Source: Oceanospirillaceae bacterium ASP10-02a (GTDB lineage: Bacteria; Pseudomonadota; Gammaproteobacteria; Pseudomonadales; Balneatricaceae). From it: 64,000 nt of DNA. Where the stretch lies: NCBI GenBank assembly GCA_905182035.1, contig CAJIZL010000004.1, forward strand, positions 25,352 to 89,351, read 5' to 3'. How positions within the stretch are numbered: the stretch's first letter is position 1; each line of letters starts with the position of its first letter. Below the pieces are notes generated by a model. The model was not told where the DNA came from. It did no database searches and was given only the letters and a program-made list of their open reading frames with translations. This document shows positions 17,808 through 27,136 of this stretch, one piece after another. Made by a program: the position numbers and the translations under genes.

Positions 17808-18704
17808 TTGGACTTTGATTCATTAGAAGGCTTTCTTAGCCATTCTCAAATTAGGGTAGAGCAGTATCTAAATACGGCCATTGGTCAGCGCCGTGCCAGC
17901 GGAGTTTTGTCTCAAGCTATGGCCTATAGTGCCGTCCAAGGCGGTAAGCGAGTGAGGGCAGCTCTGATGTATGGCGCCGCCCGTGCTTGTGGTGTTGACC
18001 ATGCCGCATTAGACCCGCTGGCAGCTGCCGTTGAATCAATGCATGCCTATTCTTTGATTCACGATGACCTGCCAGCTATGGATGATGATGCCTTACGTCG
18101 CGGTCAACCCAGCTGTCACATTGCCTTTGATGAAGCCACCGCCATTCTAGCAGGTGACGCCTTGCAAGCTTTGGCTTTTGAGTTTCTGGCTAGTGCACAA
18201 GGCCCGAAAATAAGTGCCGAGCAATGTTTGGCTATGGTGGCCTGTTTGGCCCAAGCTTCCGGTGCTAAAGGCATGGTGGCTGGACAAATGTTGGATATGG
18301 CAGCAGCACATGATGCAGTTAATTTAGCACAGTTGGAGCATCTTCATCGTTTAAAAACGGGCGCTTTGATTGTTGCAAGCGTAGAGATTGGCGCTTTGTC
18401 ACAGAGCCATGTTAGCCCTAAACAAATTGATAATTTACGTGCTTATGCGCAAGCCATTGGTTTAGCCTTCCAGGTGAAAGACGATATTTTGGACATTGAA
18501 GGCGATACGGCAACCTTAGGTAAAGCCCAAGGTTCAGATTTAATCAATGACAAATCTACCTACCCGGCATTGCTGGGTATGACTGCTGCTAAAGCACGGT
18601 TGATGGAGCTACATCAACAGGCTAAAGACGCCGTTGCAGGATTTGGTGCTGCAGCAGAGCCTTTGGTTTGGCTGGCAGACTTTATTGTCAACCGTAAGCA
18701 CTAG
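17808..18704 (+). CDS. ispA: farnesyl diphosphate synthase (TTG start)
   Basis: Condenses IPP with DMAPP and GPP to make farnesyl diphosphate for quinones and undecaprenyl lipids. The 298-residue protein has the first aspartate-rich motif DDLPAMD (86-92) and the second KDDILD (224-229). The start codon is TTG at 17808: AAGGAG lies eight bases upstream and there is no ATG before residue 38, where essential helix A would be lost. The start lies two bases after the xseB stop, and dxs follows four bases later, so the three are co-transcribed. Confidence 0.95.
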   Translation: MDFDSLEGFLSHSQIRVEQYLNTAIGQRRASGVLSQAMAYSAVQGGKRVRAALMYGAARACGVDHAALDPLAAAVESMHAYSLIHDDLPAMDDDALRRGQPSCHIAFDEATAILAGDALQALAFEFLASAQGPKISAEQCLAMVACLAQASGAKGMVAGQMLDMAAAHDAVNLAQLEHLHRLKTGALIVASVEIGALSQSHVSPKQIDNLRAYAQAIGLAFQVKDDILDIEGDTATLGKAQGSDLINDKSTYPALLGMTAAKARLMELHQQAKDAVAGFGAAAEPLVWLADFIVNRKH

Positions 18705-18708
18705 TAAC

Positions 18709-20493
18709 ATGTTCCCAGTTATCCTAAAAATTCCACGGCAAATGCCGACCACCCTTTTGTTTGATCAGGTGGATGGTGTGGTCGATTTGCGTAAGCTAAA
18801 GCTAGAGCAATTGCCTCAATTAGCTTATGAATTACGCTTGGCGTTGTTATACAGCGTGGGTCAAACTGGAGGTCATTTGGGTGCCGGGTTAGGGGTGATA
18901 GAACTCACCATTGCCTTGCATTATTTGCTTGATACGCCGAACGACCGGTTGATCTGGGATGTGGGCCACCAAGCCTATCCACATAAGATGCTGACTGGGC
19001 GCAAGCAAGCCATGTTAAGCATGCGTCAGGCCGGTGGTTTAGCACCATTCCCCAAACGAGAAGAAAGCCCATTTGATGCTTTTGGTGTGGGCCATGCCAG
19101 TACCTCTATTAGTGCTTTATTAGGTATGGTGTTGGCAAGCAATAATCCTCTGGCCCGCCATGTGGCGGTGATTGGAGATGGAGCCCTTACGGCGGGCATG
19201 GCCTTTGAAGCGTTAAATCACATGGCCCATTGCCAAGCCAATGCGCTCATTATCGTCAACGATAATGATATGGCGATTGATGAAAATCTGGGTGGTTTGG
19301 CGACCTTTTTGGATGATCACCATGGCTACGGTGGGCCATCCCAGTGGTTTACGGCGTTAGGCTTTACCTACCGAGGCCCTGTGGACGGTCATGATTTGCC
19401 ACAATTAATGTTAGCGGTTAGTGAATTGGTGAGCCTTCCTGGGCCTAAGCTGTTGCATATCCACACCTTAAAAGGCAAAGGTTATGGCCCAGCTGAGCTT
19501 GATCCAGTTGGTTATCATGCGCTCTCAAAAATTGACCCAATTGAAGCTGTGGTCACTAAAAAGGGCCCCACTTATGCTCAAGTGTTTGGCAAGTGGGTTT
19601 GCGAAAAGGCACGAACAGATGATCGTTTGATGGCTATTACCCCTGCCATGGTTGGTGGTTCAGGTCTTGAGCCTTTTGCCAAAGAGTTTAGCGCCCGCTT
19701 GTTTGATGTAGCTATTGCCGAACAGCATGCGCTTACCTTGGCAGCGGGTATGGCGTGTGAAGGAGCTAAACCTGTAGTGGCTATTTATTCTACCTTTTTG
19801 CAGCGTGGTTATGATCAACTTATCCATGATATTGCGTTGCAGGATTTGGATCTATTGTTGGCCATTGATCGTGCTGGAGTCGTGGGTGAAGATGGAGCAA
19901 CCCATACGGGCGCTTATGATCTGGCTTTTTTGCGTTGTTTGCCTAATCTGCTAGTGATGGCGCCTAGTACTGCTACTGAAGCTCGCGCAATGCTAAGTTT
20001 TGGTTATGCATATTGTGGACCTGCTGCGGTGCGTTATCCCCGTGGAGAGGCGTTAGAGGGAGCCCCATTGGTAGGCCCCATTGAACTGGGTCGAGGGCAG
20101 GTGATTCGCTCTGCAAATAAACCTAATGCTATTGCTATACTGAATTTTGGGACTTTGTTAGACAAGGCAGCAGCCTTGGCAGAGGCTCACGATGCCACCT
20201 TGGTAGATATGCGTTTCGTGAAACCATTAGATGAAATTCTACTGCAACAATTACTAGTTCAACATAATGGTTTTGTCACCATAGAAGATCATAGCCGTAT
20301 CGGTGGCGCAGGTTCTGCTGTGAGTGAGTGGTTGGTGCAGCAAAAAACTCAAGTGAGATTGTTGTGTCTAGGCCACGAAGACAGATCACTGCCTCACGGA
20401 AACCGCGAACAGGTGTTGCACAGTACGGGCTTATCTGAGGCTGCAATGACAAGGAAAATTAAGGCTTGGAAAACACGATTATTTGCCGAATAA
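18709..20493 (+). CDS. dxs: 1-deoxy-D-xylulose-5-phosphate synthase with a shortened linker
   Basis: TPP enzyme that joins pyruvate and glyceraldehyde 3-phosphate in the first step of the MEP isoprenoid pathway. The TPP/Mg motif [16 protein letters not shown] with NDNDMAID is intact, as are [12 protein letters not shown], the catalytic [13 protein letters not shown] and the C-terminal transketolase domain. The protein has 594 residues from ATG 18709 (583 if it starts at 18742). It is short because the flexible loop after [13 protein letters not shown] is about 35 residues shorter than in E. coli, as I recall that sequence. The reading frame is unbroken. Its last 15 bases overlap convergent ribA. 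Confidence 0.95.
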   Translation: MFPVILKIPRQMPTTLLFDQVDGVVDLRKLKLEQLPQLAYELRLALLYSVGQTGGHLGAGLGVIELTIALHYLLDTPNDRLIWDVGHQAYPHKMLTGRKQAMLSMRQAGGLAPFPKREESPFDAFGVGHASTSISALLGMVLASNNPLARHVAVIGDGALTAGMAFEALNHMAHCQANALIIVNDNDMAIDENLGGLATFLDDHHGYGGPSQWFTALGFTYRGPVDGHDLPQLMLAVSELVSLPGPKLLHIHTLKGKGYGPAELDPVGYHALSKIDPIEAVVTKKGPTYAQVFGKWVCEKARTDDRLMAITPAMVGGSGLEPFAKEFSARLFDVAIAEQHALTLAAGMACEGAKPVVAIYSTFLQRGYDQLIHDIALQDLDLLLAIDRAGVVGEDGATHTGAYDLAFLRCLPNLLVMAPSTATEARAMLSFGYAYCGPAAVRYPRGEALEGAPLVGPIELGRGQVIRSANKPNAIAILNFGTLLDKAAALAEAHDATLVDMRFVKPLDEILLQQLLVQHNGFVTIEDHSRIGGAGSAVSEWLVQQKTQVRLLCLGHEDRSLPHGNREQVLHSTGLSEAAMTRKIKAWKTRLFAE

Positions 20494-21069
20494 ATGGTCT
20501 AGTTTGCTAGCCTTGGTGGCTAGGTAGGCTTTGTTATGGCTGTTTTCCCCCACTTCTAGTGGTTGGCGTTGTTCTACGGTAATGCCAAGATCTGTGAGGG
20601 CTTTGATTTTTTTTGGATTGTTGGTCATTAATTGCACGGACTTGATTTGTAGGTAATCAAACATATCTTTGGTCATATCGTAGGTGCGCATGTCCGCATC
20701 AAAACCTAAGCGCTCGTTGGCTTCTACAGTGTCCGCTCCTTGGTCTTGTAGATTGTAAGCCTTTATTTTGTTTAATAAACCGATACCACGGCCTTCTTGG
20801 CGCAAGTACAAAAGCACACCACGGCCTTCTGTGGAAATGCGTTTTAGGGCTTCTTGTAACTGATAACCACAATCGCAACGCATACTGAACAAGGCATCAC
20901 CCGTTAAGCACTCCGAGTGCAATCGTGCTAGCACGGCGGTACCATCAGTAAGGTCTCCCATGCTTAGGGCTAGATGCTCTTTGCCAGTTTCGCTATCGGC
21001 AAAACCATGCATATCGAAAGTGCCGTAAGGGGTCGGCAGCAATGAGGAGGCAACATGGATAGTAGACAC
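20479..21069 (-). CDS. ribA: GTP cyclohydrolase II
   Basis: Opens the imidazole ring of GTP, releasing formate and pyrophosphate, to start riboflavin synthesis. The 196-residue protein is a stand-alone RibA (no fused RibB). Zinc ligands C54, C65 and C67 lie in [18 protein letters not shown], and the catalytic [10 protein letters not shown] follows. The 3' end overlaps dxs by 15 bases on the opposite strand. I see no FMN riboswitch upstream (21070-21110), as expected for a ribA outside the rib operon. Confidence 0.95.
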   Translation of the reverse strand: MSTIHVASSLLPTPYGTFDMHGFADSETGKEHLALSMGDLTDGTAVLARLHSECLTGDALFSMRCDCGYQLQEALKRISTEGRGVLLYLRQEGRGIGLLNKIKAYNLQDQGADTVEANERLGFDADMRTYDMTKDMFDYLQIKSVQLMTNNPKKIKALTDLGITVEQRQPLEVGENSHNKAYLATKASKLDHLFGK

Positions 21070-21202
21070 GGAAATTCCTTAAACAACAACGGTGATCAAA
21101 ATATAGTATCCCCATTAGGTGGGGGCTGCAAACCATATCACAAGTGGCCGGATGGCAAAATACTATGGGGAGTGCTTTCCCCCTTTTAATGGCGTGTCAG
21201 GG

Positions 21203-21208
21203 TATAAT
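21203..21208 (+). promoter_or_regulatory. -10 element of the probable ettA promoter
   Basis: A perfect TATAAT lies 33 bases before the ettA ATG. No convincing -35 is seen at the right distance. Upstream, GGGGA and TCCCC (21167-21182), followed by CTTTT, could form a small hairpin. Confidence 0.4.
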
Positions 21209-21241
21209 AACTGCATATTTTTGAATTAATCAGGAAATCAC

Positions 21242-22900
21242 ATGGCGCAGTTTGTGTATACGATGAATCGGGTTGGAAAAGTGGTTCCTCCCAAGCGTGA
21301 AATTTTAAAGAACATCTCTTTGTCCTTCTTTCCTGGTGCCAAAATTGGCGTCTTGGGTTTAAATGGTTCTGGTAAATCTAGCTTGTTGCGCATCATGGCT
21401 GGGGTCGACAAAGAGTATAATGGTGAGGCGCGTCCACAACCTGGCATCAATGTGGGTTATTTAGAACAAGAGCCACAGTTAGATGACTCCAAAACTGTAC
21501 GTGAAGTGGTTGAGGAAGCCGTTGCAGAAGCAAAAAATGCCTTAACAGCATTAGACTCTGTATATGCCGCTTATGCAGAACCCGATGCAGATTTTGATGC
21601 CTTGGCAGCCGAGCAAGCGAAGCTAGAAGATATCATTCAAGCCAGTGATGCTCACAATCTAGAACGCACCTTAGAAGTGGCGGCAGAAGCCTTGCGTTTG
21701 CCTGGCTGGGATGAAAAAGTAGAATATCTGTCTGGTGGTGAACGCCGCCGTGTAGCTTTGTGTCGTTTACTACTGAACAAACCAGATATGTTGTTGCTAG
21801 ACGAGCCAACGAACCACTTGGATGCTGAGTCTGTGGCTTGGTTAGAGCGCTTCTTGGTAGATTATAACGGCACCGTTGTGGCTATCACCCACGACCGTTA
21901 CTTCCTTGATAACGCCGCTGGTTGGATTTTGGAGCTAGATCGGGGTCACGGTATCCCTTACGAAGGCAACTACTCGTCTTGGTTAGAGCAAAAAGAAGCG
22001 CGTTTGATTCAAGAAGGGCGCCAGCAAGCGTCCCACGAAAAGTCGGTGAAGTCAGAGTTGGATTGGGTACGCAGTAATGCCAAAGGGCGTCAAGCTAAAT
22101 CTAAAGCTCGTTTAGCGCGTTTTGAAGAATTAAACTCACGTGAATTCCAAGAAAGAAACGAAACTTCTGAAATCTATATTCCACCTGGCCCGCGTTTAGG
22201 TGACAAAGTAATTGACGTGAGTGGTGTAAGTAAAGCCTTTGGCGACAAGATGTTAGTGGAAGGTTTGCAATTCAGTATGCCCCAAGGTGCTATTGTTGGT
22301 GTTGTAGGTGGTAACGGTGCTGGTAAATCAACCTTGTTCAAGATGCTTACGGGCAGCGAACAGCCAGATTCAGGTAGCATAGAAATAGGCGACACTGTTG
22401 AATTAGCCCATGTAGACCAGATGCGTGAGCTAGACGGTACTAAAACTGTGTGGGAAGAATTGTCCGACGGTCTGGACATCATTACCGTGGGCAATTATCA
22501 GGTGCCTTCTCGTGCTTATGCTGGGCGTTTTAACTTTAAAGGTAATGATCAGCAGAAGTTTGTGAAAGACTTGTCTGGTGGTGAACGTAACCGGTTACAC
22601 CTTGCTAAACTGTTAAAGCAAGGTGGCAACGTGTTGCTTCTAGACGAACCAACTAACGACCTAGATGTAGAAACCTTACGTGCCCTAGAAGAGGCTCTGT
22701 TAGCGTTTCCTGGCGCTGCCATCGTGATCTCTCACGACCGTTGGTTCCTAGACCGTGTCTGTACCCACACATTGGCCTACGAAGGTGATTCTAAGGTGTC
22801 TTTCTTTGAAGGTAACTACTCGGAATATGCCGAAGATTATAGGGCCCGTACAGGTAAGGACCACCAGCCTACGCGAGTGAAGTATAAAAAGCTGGCTTAA
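21242..22900 (+). CDS. ettA: energy-dependent translational throttle protein EttA (ABC-F ATPase)
   Basis: A 552-residue ABC-F protein without membrane segments. It carries two ATPase domains: Walker A GLNGSGKSS and GGNGAGKST, signatures LSGGERRR and LSGGERNR, and Walker B LLLLDEPTNHLD and LLLDEPTNDLD. An arm insertion is present in domain 1 and a charged linker rich in K/R/E lies between domains. EttA binds the ribosomal E site and gates entry into elongation according to the ATP/ADP ratio. It is a single-gene transcript with AGGA before the ATG. Length and the YARAGRFNFKG-type region match EttA rather than Uup. Confidence 0.95.
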   Translation: MAQFVYTMNRVGKVVPPKREILKNISLSFFPGAKIGVLGLNGSGKSSLLRIMAGVDKEYNGEARPQPGINVGYLEQEPQLDDSKTVREVVEEAVAEAKNALTALDSVYAAYAEPDADFDALAAEQAKLEDIIQASDAHNLERTLEVAAEALRLPGWDEKVEYLSGGERRRVALCRLLLNKPDMLLLDEPTNHLDAESVAWLERFLVDYNGTVVAITHDRYFLDNAAGWILELDRGHGIPYEGNYSSWLEQKEARLIQEGRQQASHEKSVKSELDWVRSNAKGRQAKSKARLARFEELNSREFQERNETSEIYIPPGPRLGDKVIDVSGVSKAFGDKMLVEGLQFSMPQGAIVGVVGGNGAGKSTLFKMLTGSEQPDSGSIEIGDTVELAHVDQMRELDGTKTVWEELSDGLDIITVGNYQVPSRAYAGRFNFKGNDQQKFVKDLSGGERNRLHLAKLLKQGGNVLLLDEPTNDLDVETLRALEEALLAFPGAAIVISHDRWFLDRVCTHTLAYEGDSKVSFFEGNYSEYAEDYRARTGKDHQPTRVKYKKLA

Positions 22901-22976
22901 AGCAGTTCGTTGCTGCCGTTATGCCCAGATTAGCTGAAATATCTTGGATACTCGGCTTAGCTAGGTATGGCTGTCA

Positions 22977-23804
22977 TTAGGCCTTAAATAGCTGAGCTAA
23001 CTCTTTAGAACGATGGTGGGCCGCCGTCATAGCCTGGCTACAGAGTTGGCTAAAATCACCGTCATTAAAGGTATTTATGGCTTGTTCTGTTGTGCCATTG
23101 GGTGAAGTGACGGCAACCCGTAATTGAGCTGGTGTTTGCTGGCTTTGTTGAGCCATCTGGGCAGCCCCTGCGGCTGTTTGAAGTACCAGTTGTTGTGCCA
23201 CATCATTAGTTAGTCCGAGTTTTTCGGCACCAGCGATCATGGCTTCCATCATTAAGAAGTAATAAGCTGGCCCACTGCCTGAAACAGCTGTAACAGCGTC
23301 AATATGGGCTTCGGTTTCCACCCACAAGGCTAAACCTACTGACTGCATGATCGTGCTGGCAGTTTGCTTTTGTGTGGGGGAAACTCTGTCTGTGGCAAAC
23401 AACCCTGCAGCACCTTGGCCTACCAATGAGGGGGTGTTGGGCATGCAACGCACAATAGGAACTTTTTTCCCCAGCCAAATTTCTATACTGTTGGCTAAAA
23501 TGCCAGCGGCCACTGAGACAATCAGTTGTCTGGAGACGTCTACTGCAGGTGCAATGCTTTGTACCAAATCTCCCATCATGTGTGGTTTTACGCCTAATAC
23601 AATGACGTCAGCTTGATGACACAGGGCTAGGTTATCGGTACTGGTATGGATGCCCGTGTCTGCTGCTAACACGTCTAATTTAGATTGGGTGCGGCCACTG
23701 GCGGAAATTTTGCTTTGCGGGTACCCCGCTGCAAGCATGCCTTTGAGAATGGCTTGTGCCATGTTGCCGGCACCGATAAATGCAATGTGGGGAGTCTGTG
23801 GCAT
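22977..23804 (-). CDS. proC: pyrroline-5-carboxylate reductase
   Basis: Last step of proline synthesis: reduces P5C with NAD(P)H. The 275-residue protein begins with a Rossmann motif (FIGAGNMAQAILKGML) and has VGVKPHMM-type and MPNTPSLVGQGAAGL motifs, then the dimerisation domain with SGSGPAYYF and TSPNGTTEQAI. It follows the yggS gene by 45 bases on the same strand. The yggS-proC pair is conserved across gammaproteobacteria; the usual downstream partner yggT has been separated. Confidence 0.96.
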   Translation of the reverse strand: MPQTPHIAFIGAGNMAQAILKGMLAAGYPQSKISASGRTQSKLDVLAADTGIHTSTDNLALCHQADVIVLGVKPHMMGDLVQSIAPAVDVSRQLIVSVAAGILANSIEIWLGKKVPIVRCMPNTPSLVGQGAAGLFATDRVSPTQKQTASTIMQSVGLALWVETEAHIDAVTAVSGSGPAYYFLMMEAMIAGAEKLGLTNDVAQQLVLQTAAGAAQMAQQSQQTPAQLRVAVTSPNGTTEQAINTFNDGDFSQLCSQAMTAAHHRSKELAQLFKA

Positions 23805-23849
23805 GGTCTTGTCCTAGTTGTTGACGTTATTGTATGTAGTTTTAGGCTG

Positions 23850-24569
23850 TTATAGCTCAGGGTTAAGGGTGTTGCGGGCACCAAAGATATCCGTGCCAAT
23901 ACGGACTATGGTTGAACCGCAAGCAATGGCGCTAGTCAGATCGCCAGACATGCCCATAGAAAGCTGTTTTATTTGTGGGTAAGCGTGGTTAAGTTGGTCT
24001 CTTGCAGCGGCCATTTTATTAAAAGCATGGTGTTGGCTAGACTCGGTTTGACCTGCAGCAGGTATACACATTAAGCCGCATAATAACAAATTAGGTAATT
24101 GTGAAACCTGATCCACAAGCTCTTCTAATTGCTTCAGTGGCACGCCATTTTTATTGCTTTCGTTACTAATGTTAACTTGTATGAGCACTTTTAATGGTGG
24201 TAGATGAGATGGTCTATGTTGGCTAAGGCGGCGGGCGATTTTATCTCTATCCAAGGTGTGGACCCAATCAAACTGGGCTGCGATACTCTTGGTTTTGTTG
24301 CTCTGAATGGCACCGATAAAATGCCACTCAATATCGTCATGGGGGCAGCCTTCAATTTTCTCCAAAGCATCTTGTAGGTAATTTTCTCCAAAGTGGCGCT
24401 GGCCATGATTATAGGCCTCGATAACGGCACTCAAAGGTTTGGTTTTGCTGACCGCCAATAACATCACATCATGTGTGAGTCGGCTAGATGCTTGGCAGGC
24501 CTCATTAATACGCTGTTGGGTACGGATGAGAGCTTGGGGGATGGTCTGTTGGGTAGCATAAGAGGTCAT
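23850..24569 (-). CDS. yggS: YggS/PROSC-family pyridoxal-phosphate homeostasis protein
   Basis: A 239-residue single-domain TIM-barrel PLP protein. The PLP lysine is in LLAVSKTKP, with HFGENYLQDALEKI and WHFIGAIQSNK following; the C-terminal LSMGMSGDLTSAI contacts the phosphate. The family has no known catalytic reaction and buffers PLP and amino-acid pools. ATG at 24569 is used; a TTG lies two codons earlier. It is first in the yggS-proC operon. Confidence 0.95.
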   Translation of the reverse strand: MTSYATQQTIPQALIRTQQRINEACQASSRLTHDVMLLAVSKTKPLSAVIEAYNHGQRHFGENYLQDALEKIEGCPHDDIEWHFIGAIQSNKTKSIAAQFDWVHTLDRDKIARRLSQHRPSHLPPLKVLIQVNISNESNKNGVPLKQLEELVDQVSQLPNLLLCGLMCIPAAGQTESSQHHAFNKMAAARDQLNHAYPQIKQLSMGMSGDLTSAIACGSTIVRIGTDIFGARNTLNPEL

Positions 24570-24798
24570 AAGCAAGCGCAGTAAAATGTCACAAGTAAGC
24601 GGTACTTATTATGGTAACAATTCTAGCGTGTGTGTCATAGGGCGCTGTTAAGGGTAAAAATTGAGGGAGACGGACTTAAAGTTAACACAGAGCGACCCAG
24701 TCATAGGTCTATGGTGCGAATAGCTTGAGCTTGAGGGTATTAGCCAATATCATGGCCTATTGTTTAGATTTTTAAAATAGCCCACAGCATCTGGATCC

Positions 24799-25566
24799 AT
24801 GATGACTTTAGCTCTATCCATTACAGATTTACATAAAAGCTTTAATGAAAACGAAGTGATTAAAGGCATGTCCTTAGAAGCCAATAAAGGCGATGTGATT
24901 TCTTTAATTGGTGCCAGCGGCTCGGGTAAAAGTACCTTCTTACGCTGTATTAACTTGTTAGAGACACCCAACAGTGGTGAAGTGCGAGTCAACGGTGAGT
25001 TGATGGAAATGAAAACTGACAGTAAGGGTAATCGCCTGCCTGCTGACCAAAAGCAAGTCGATCGCATCCGCACTAAGTTGGGCATGGTATTCCAAAGTTT
25101 TAACCTTTGGAGCCATATGACTATTCTAGAAAATATTATGGAAGCACCGGTACACGTTTTAGGCCAAACTAAAACTGAAGCTCATACTAAGGCTATGCAG
25201 TTGTTGGAAAAAGTGGGTATTGCCGATAAAGCCCATCAATATCCAGATCACTTGTCTGGCGGTCAACAGCAGCGAGCAGCCATTGCACGCGCATTGGCTA
25301 TGGACCCAGAAGTAATGTTGTTTGACGAGCCGACATCTGCATTAGACCCTGAATTAGTTGGAGAGGTACTTAAAGTTATGCGTCAGCTGGCCGCAGAAGG
25401 CCGCACCATGATTGTAGTTACCCACGAAATGACCTTCGCTCGCGAAGTGTCCTCTAAAGTTATTTTTCTTCATCAAGGCATGATTGAAGAACAAGGCACG
25501 CCGGAAGAGGTGTTTCAAAATCCAAAATCAGAACGGTGCCGCCAGTTTTTGGCATCGAGCTATTAA
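24799..25566 (+). CDS. polar amino acid/opine ABC transporter ATP-binding protein, orphaned
   Basis: A 255-residue ATPase of the HisP/OccP/ArtP class: Walker [11 protein letters not shown]-loop [12 protein letters not shown], signature [15 protein letters not shown] and Walker [13 protein letters not shown]. An insertion before the Q-loop ([20 protein letters not shown]) is typical of the HisP/OccP subgroup. Its binding protein and permeases are absent. Only a 30-codon permease tail remains downstream, followed by dehydrogenase genes. The ATPase reading frame is intact, so it may still serve another importer or may be an early pseudogene. Neighbouring genes suggest the lost substrate was an imino or amino acid. 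Confidence 0.88.
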   Translation: MMTLALSITDLHKSFNENEVIKGMSLEANKGDVISLIGASGSGKSTFLRCINLLETPNSGEVRVNGELMEMKTDSKGNRLPADQKQVDRIRTKLGMVFQSFNLWSHMTILENIMEAPVHVLGQTKTEAHTKAMQLLEKVGIADKAHQYPDHLSGGQQQRAAIARALAMDPEVMLFDEPTSALDPELVGEVLKVMRQLAAEGRTMIVVTHEMTFAREVSSKVIFLHQGMIEEQGTPEEVFQNPKSERCRQFLASSY

Positions 25567-25611
25567 GCCCTAGCTTTTTGGCAAACTATAACCACAATAA
25601 TTGAACGATGA

Positions 25612-25704
25612 GGTTCGTATGAGTTTTATATCACCGCTGCCGCTATGTATTTAGTTATGACCTATGCTTTGGTATATTTATTGCTGCGTGGGAAAAGCGT
25701 ATGA
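25612..25704 (+). pseudogene. 3' remnant of an amino-acid ABC permease gene
   Basis: In one frame between stops, about 30 codons encode EFYITAAAMYLVMTYALVYL followed by LLRGKSV and TGA (25702-25704). A single hydrophobic helix ending in a basic tail, with FY-TAAA-YL, is the typical C-terminus of HisM/OccM-type permeases. There is no start codon or upstream coding sequence: the region before it hits a stop at 25609. It lies 45 bases after the cognate-type ATPase gene, so a deletion has removed the rest of the permease region. Confidence 0.7.
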
Positions 25705-26859
25705 GTGGACACTTGCAAGAACGTGTTGTCATTGATCCCCGCTTATAATCAGTTAGAGCCCTATGACTGGATCATCGTTGGTGGTGGTCTGGTAGGGGCA
25801 TCAATTGCCTACGGTCTAATTCAAAAACAACCTCAATTACGTATTTTAGTGCTAGACGGCGCGGATACGGATCACCGTGCATCTGTGGGTAATTTTGGTC
25901 TCATTTGGGTGCAAGGTAAAGGTCATAACTTCCCCGCATACGCCAATTGGAGTCTACAAGGAGCGGACTTGTGGCCCCAGTTTGCCCGTCAGTTGATCCA
26001 CGAAAGTCAAATTGATATAGCTTATCAAAGACAAGGTGGTTTAGAGTTTGCTCTAAGCCAACAACATCTTAGTGTCTTAAGTGAAGAAATGGCTGCCATG
26101 GCGCACCATACTCAGGGTGGGTTTCAATATACGTTACTTGATCGGGACGCTGCGTTAGCTTTACAGCCAGGCCTTGGTGAATCTGTAGTGGGGGCAGTTT
26201 ACAGCCCACAAGATGGTCAAGTTAATCCGTTATATCTATTGTCAGCGTTGCATAAGGCAAACCAATTGCACGGTGTGGAATACCAATCCCGTTGTACGGT
26301 TGAAAATATCGAGGTATTGACGCAAGGTTTTAATGTTGCAGGCTTTGCGGCTAAACAGATTGTCCTCTGTGCTGGCCTAGATAATCAGCGCTTGGGTAAG
26401 CAGCTAGCCATGCACTTGCCTGTGAGCCCCGTTAAAGGTCAAATACTCATTACCGAAAGAGCTGCGGCAGGTACGTTTACATATGCTTCCCCACAGCTGC
26501 GTCAAACTGCCGAAGGCACGATTCAGATAGGTGGTTCCCATGAGCACACAGGCCTAGATGACCGCTCGAGCCTTGAAGTGATGCAAGCCATTGCCGACGA
26601 TGTAGTAGCTTTAATGCCAGAATTAGCACGCTTACAATTAGTTAGGAGTTGGGGTGCGCTACGAGTGATGTCACCTGATGGCGGCCCTATTTACCAGCAC
26701 TCTGACAAGTACAAAGGGGCCTTTGGCGTGTGTTGCCACAGTGGTGTTACCCTTGCTGCAGCACACGCAGGACCATTGACTAATTGGCTATTAAACACCC
26801 TTGATAGAGACCAAAAAATACTTATAGAAGCCATGAACAATGACCGATTCTCTGTTTAG
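25705..26859 (+). CDS. DadA-like FAD subunit of an amino/imino-acid dehydrogenase (beta subunit)
   Basis: A 384-residue FAD-dependent amine oxidase-type protein. The Rossmann motif is IIVGGGLVGASIAYGL near residue 24, and the C-terminal FAD-binding segment is GVCCHSGVTLAAAHAGPL. It resembles the catalytic subunits of D-hydroxyproline dehydrogenase, opine oxidase (OoxB) and HcnC. The start is uncertain: GTG at 25705 follows directly on the permease-remnant stop, and other GTG/TTG codons lie within nine residues; no ATG exists before the Rossmann motif. Its end overlaps the next gene by 20 bases, and together the three form a heterotrimeric enzyme. Confidence 0.82.
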   Translation: MDTCKNVLSLIPAYNQLEPYDWIIVGGGLVGASIAYGLIQKQPQLRILVLDGADTDHRASVGNFGLIWVQGKGHNFPAYANWSLQGADLWPQFARQLIHESQIDIAYQRQGGLEFALSQQHLSVLSEEMAAMAHHTQGGFQYTLLDRDAALALQPGLGESVVGAVYSPQDGQVNPLYLLSALHKANQLHGVEYQSRCTVENIEVLTQGFNVAGFAAKQIVLCAGLDNQRLGKQLAMHLPVSPVKGQILITERAAAGTFTYASPQLRQTAEGTIQIGGSHEHTGLDDRSSLEVMQAIADDVVALMPELARLQLVRSWGALRVMSPDGGPIYQHSDKYKGAFGVCCHSGVTLAAAHAGPLTNWLLNTLDRDQKILIEAMNNDRFSV

Positions 26860-27136
26860 ATCCTTGATTAAAGATCCGCCACAGTGCCCCATCGTCGTCA
26901 ACGGTGTTGAGCACCAGGTGCCAGTTCAGCTTAGTGTAGCTGCGGCTTTGTTATATTTAGGTCACTTGGCCACCCGTCAGCATCCTGTTAGTGGCGAACC
27001 AAGGGCGCCATTTTGTCATATGGGAGTGTGCTTTGAATGTCTAGTAAGCATTGATGGGCAGCACAAACAGAGGGCTTGCTTACGTCAAATCACGCCATAC
27101 ATGTGTATTGAGACCCTGATGGCAGGGTTAAACTAA
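26840..27136 (+). CDS. small [2Fe-2S] subunit of the dehydrogenase (gamma subunit)
   Basis: A 98-residue ferredoxin-like subunit with ligands C59, C64, C67 and C80 in CHMGVCFECLVSIDGQHKQR followed by AC. This CxxxxCxxC...C arrangement is the plant-type [2Fe-2S] fold found in HcnA and in the small subunits of hydroxyproline dehydrogenase and sarcosine-oxidase-like enzymes. It overlaps both neighbours (20 bases and 1 base), so stoichiometric translation is expected. It passes electrons between the two flavoprotein subunits. Confidence 0.88.
   Translation: MTDSLFRSLIKDPPQCPIVVNGVEHQVPVQLSVAAALLYLGHLATRQHPVSGEPRAPFCHMGVCFECLVSIDGQHKQRACLRQITPYMCIETLMAGLN

Noticed and set aside
19291..19344. Frameshift or assembly deletion in dxs
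   Set aside because: The reading frame runs through without interruption and flanking motifs align, so a natural short loop is more likely.
21070..21241. FMN riboswitch upstream of ribA
   Set aside because: No RFN-type conserved core is visible; the region only holds small GC-rich repeats and a -10 element.
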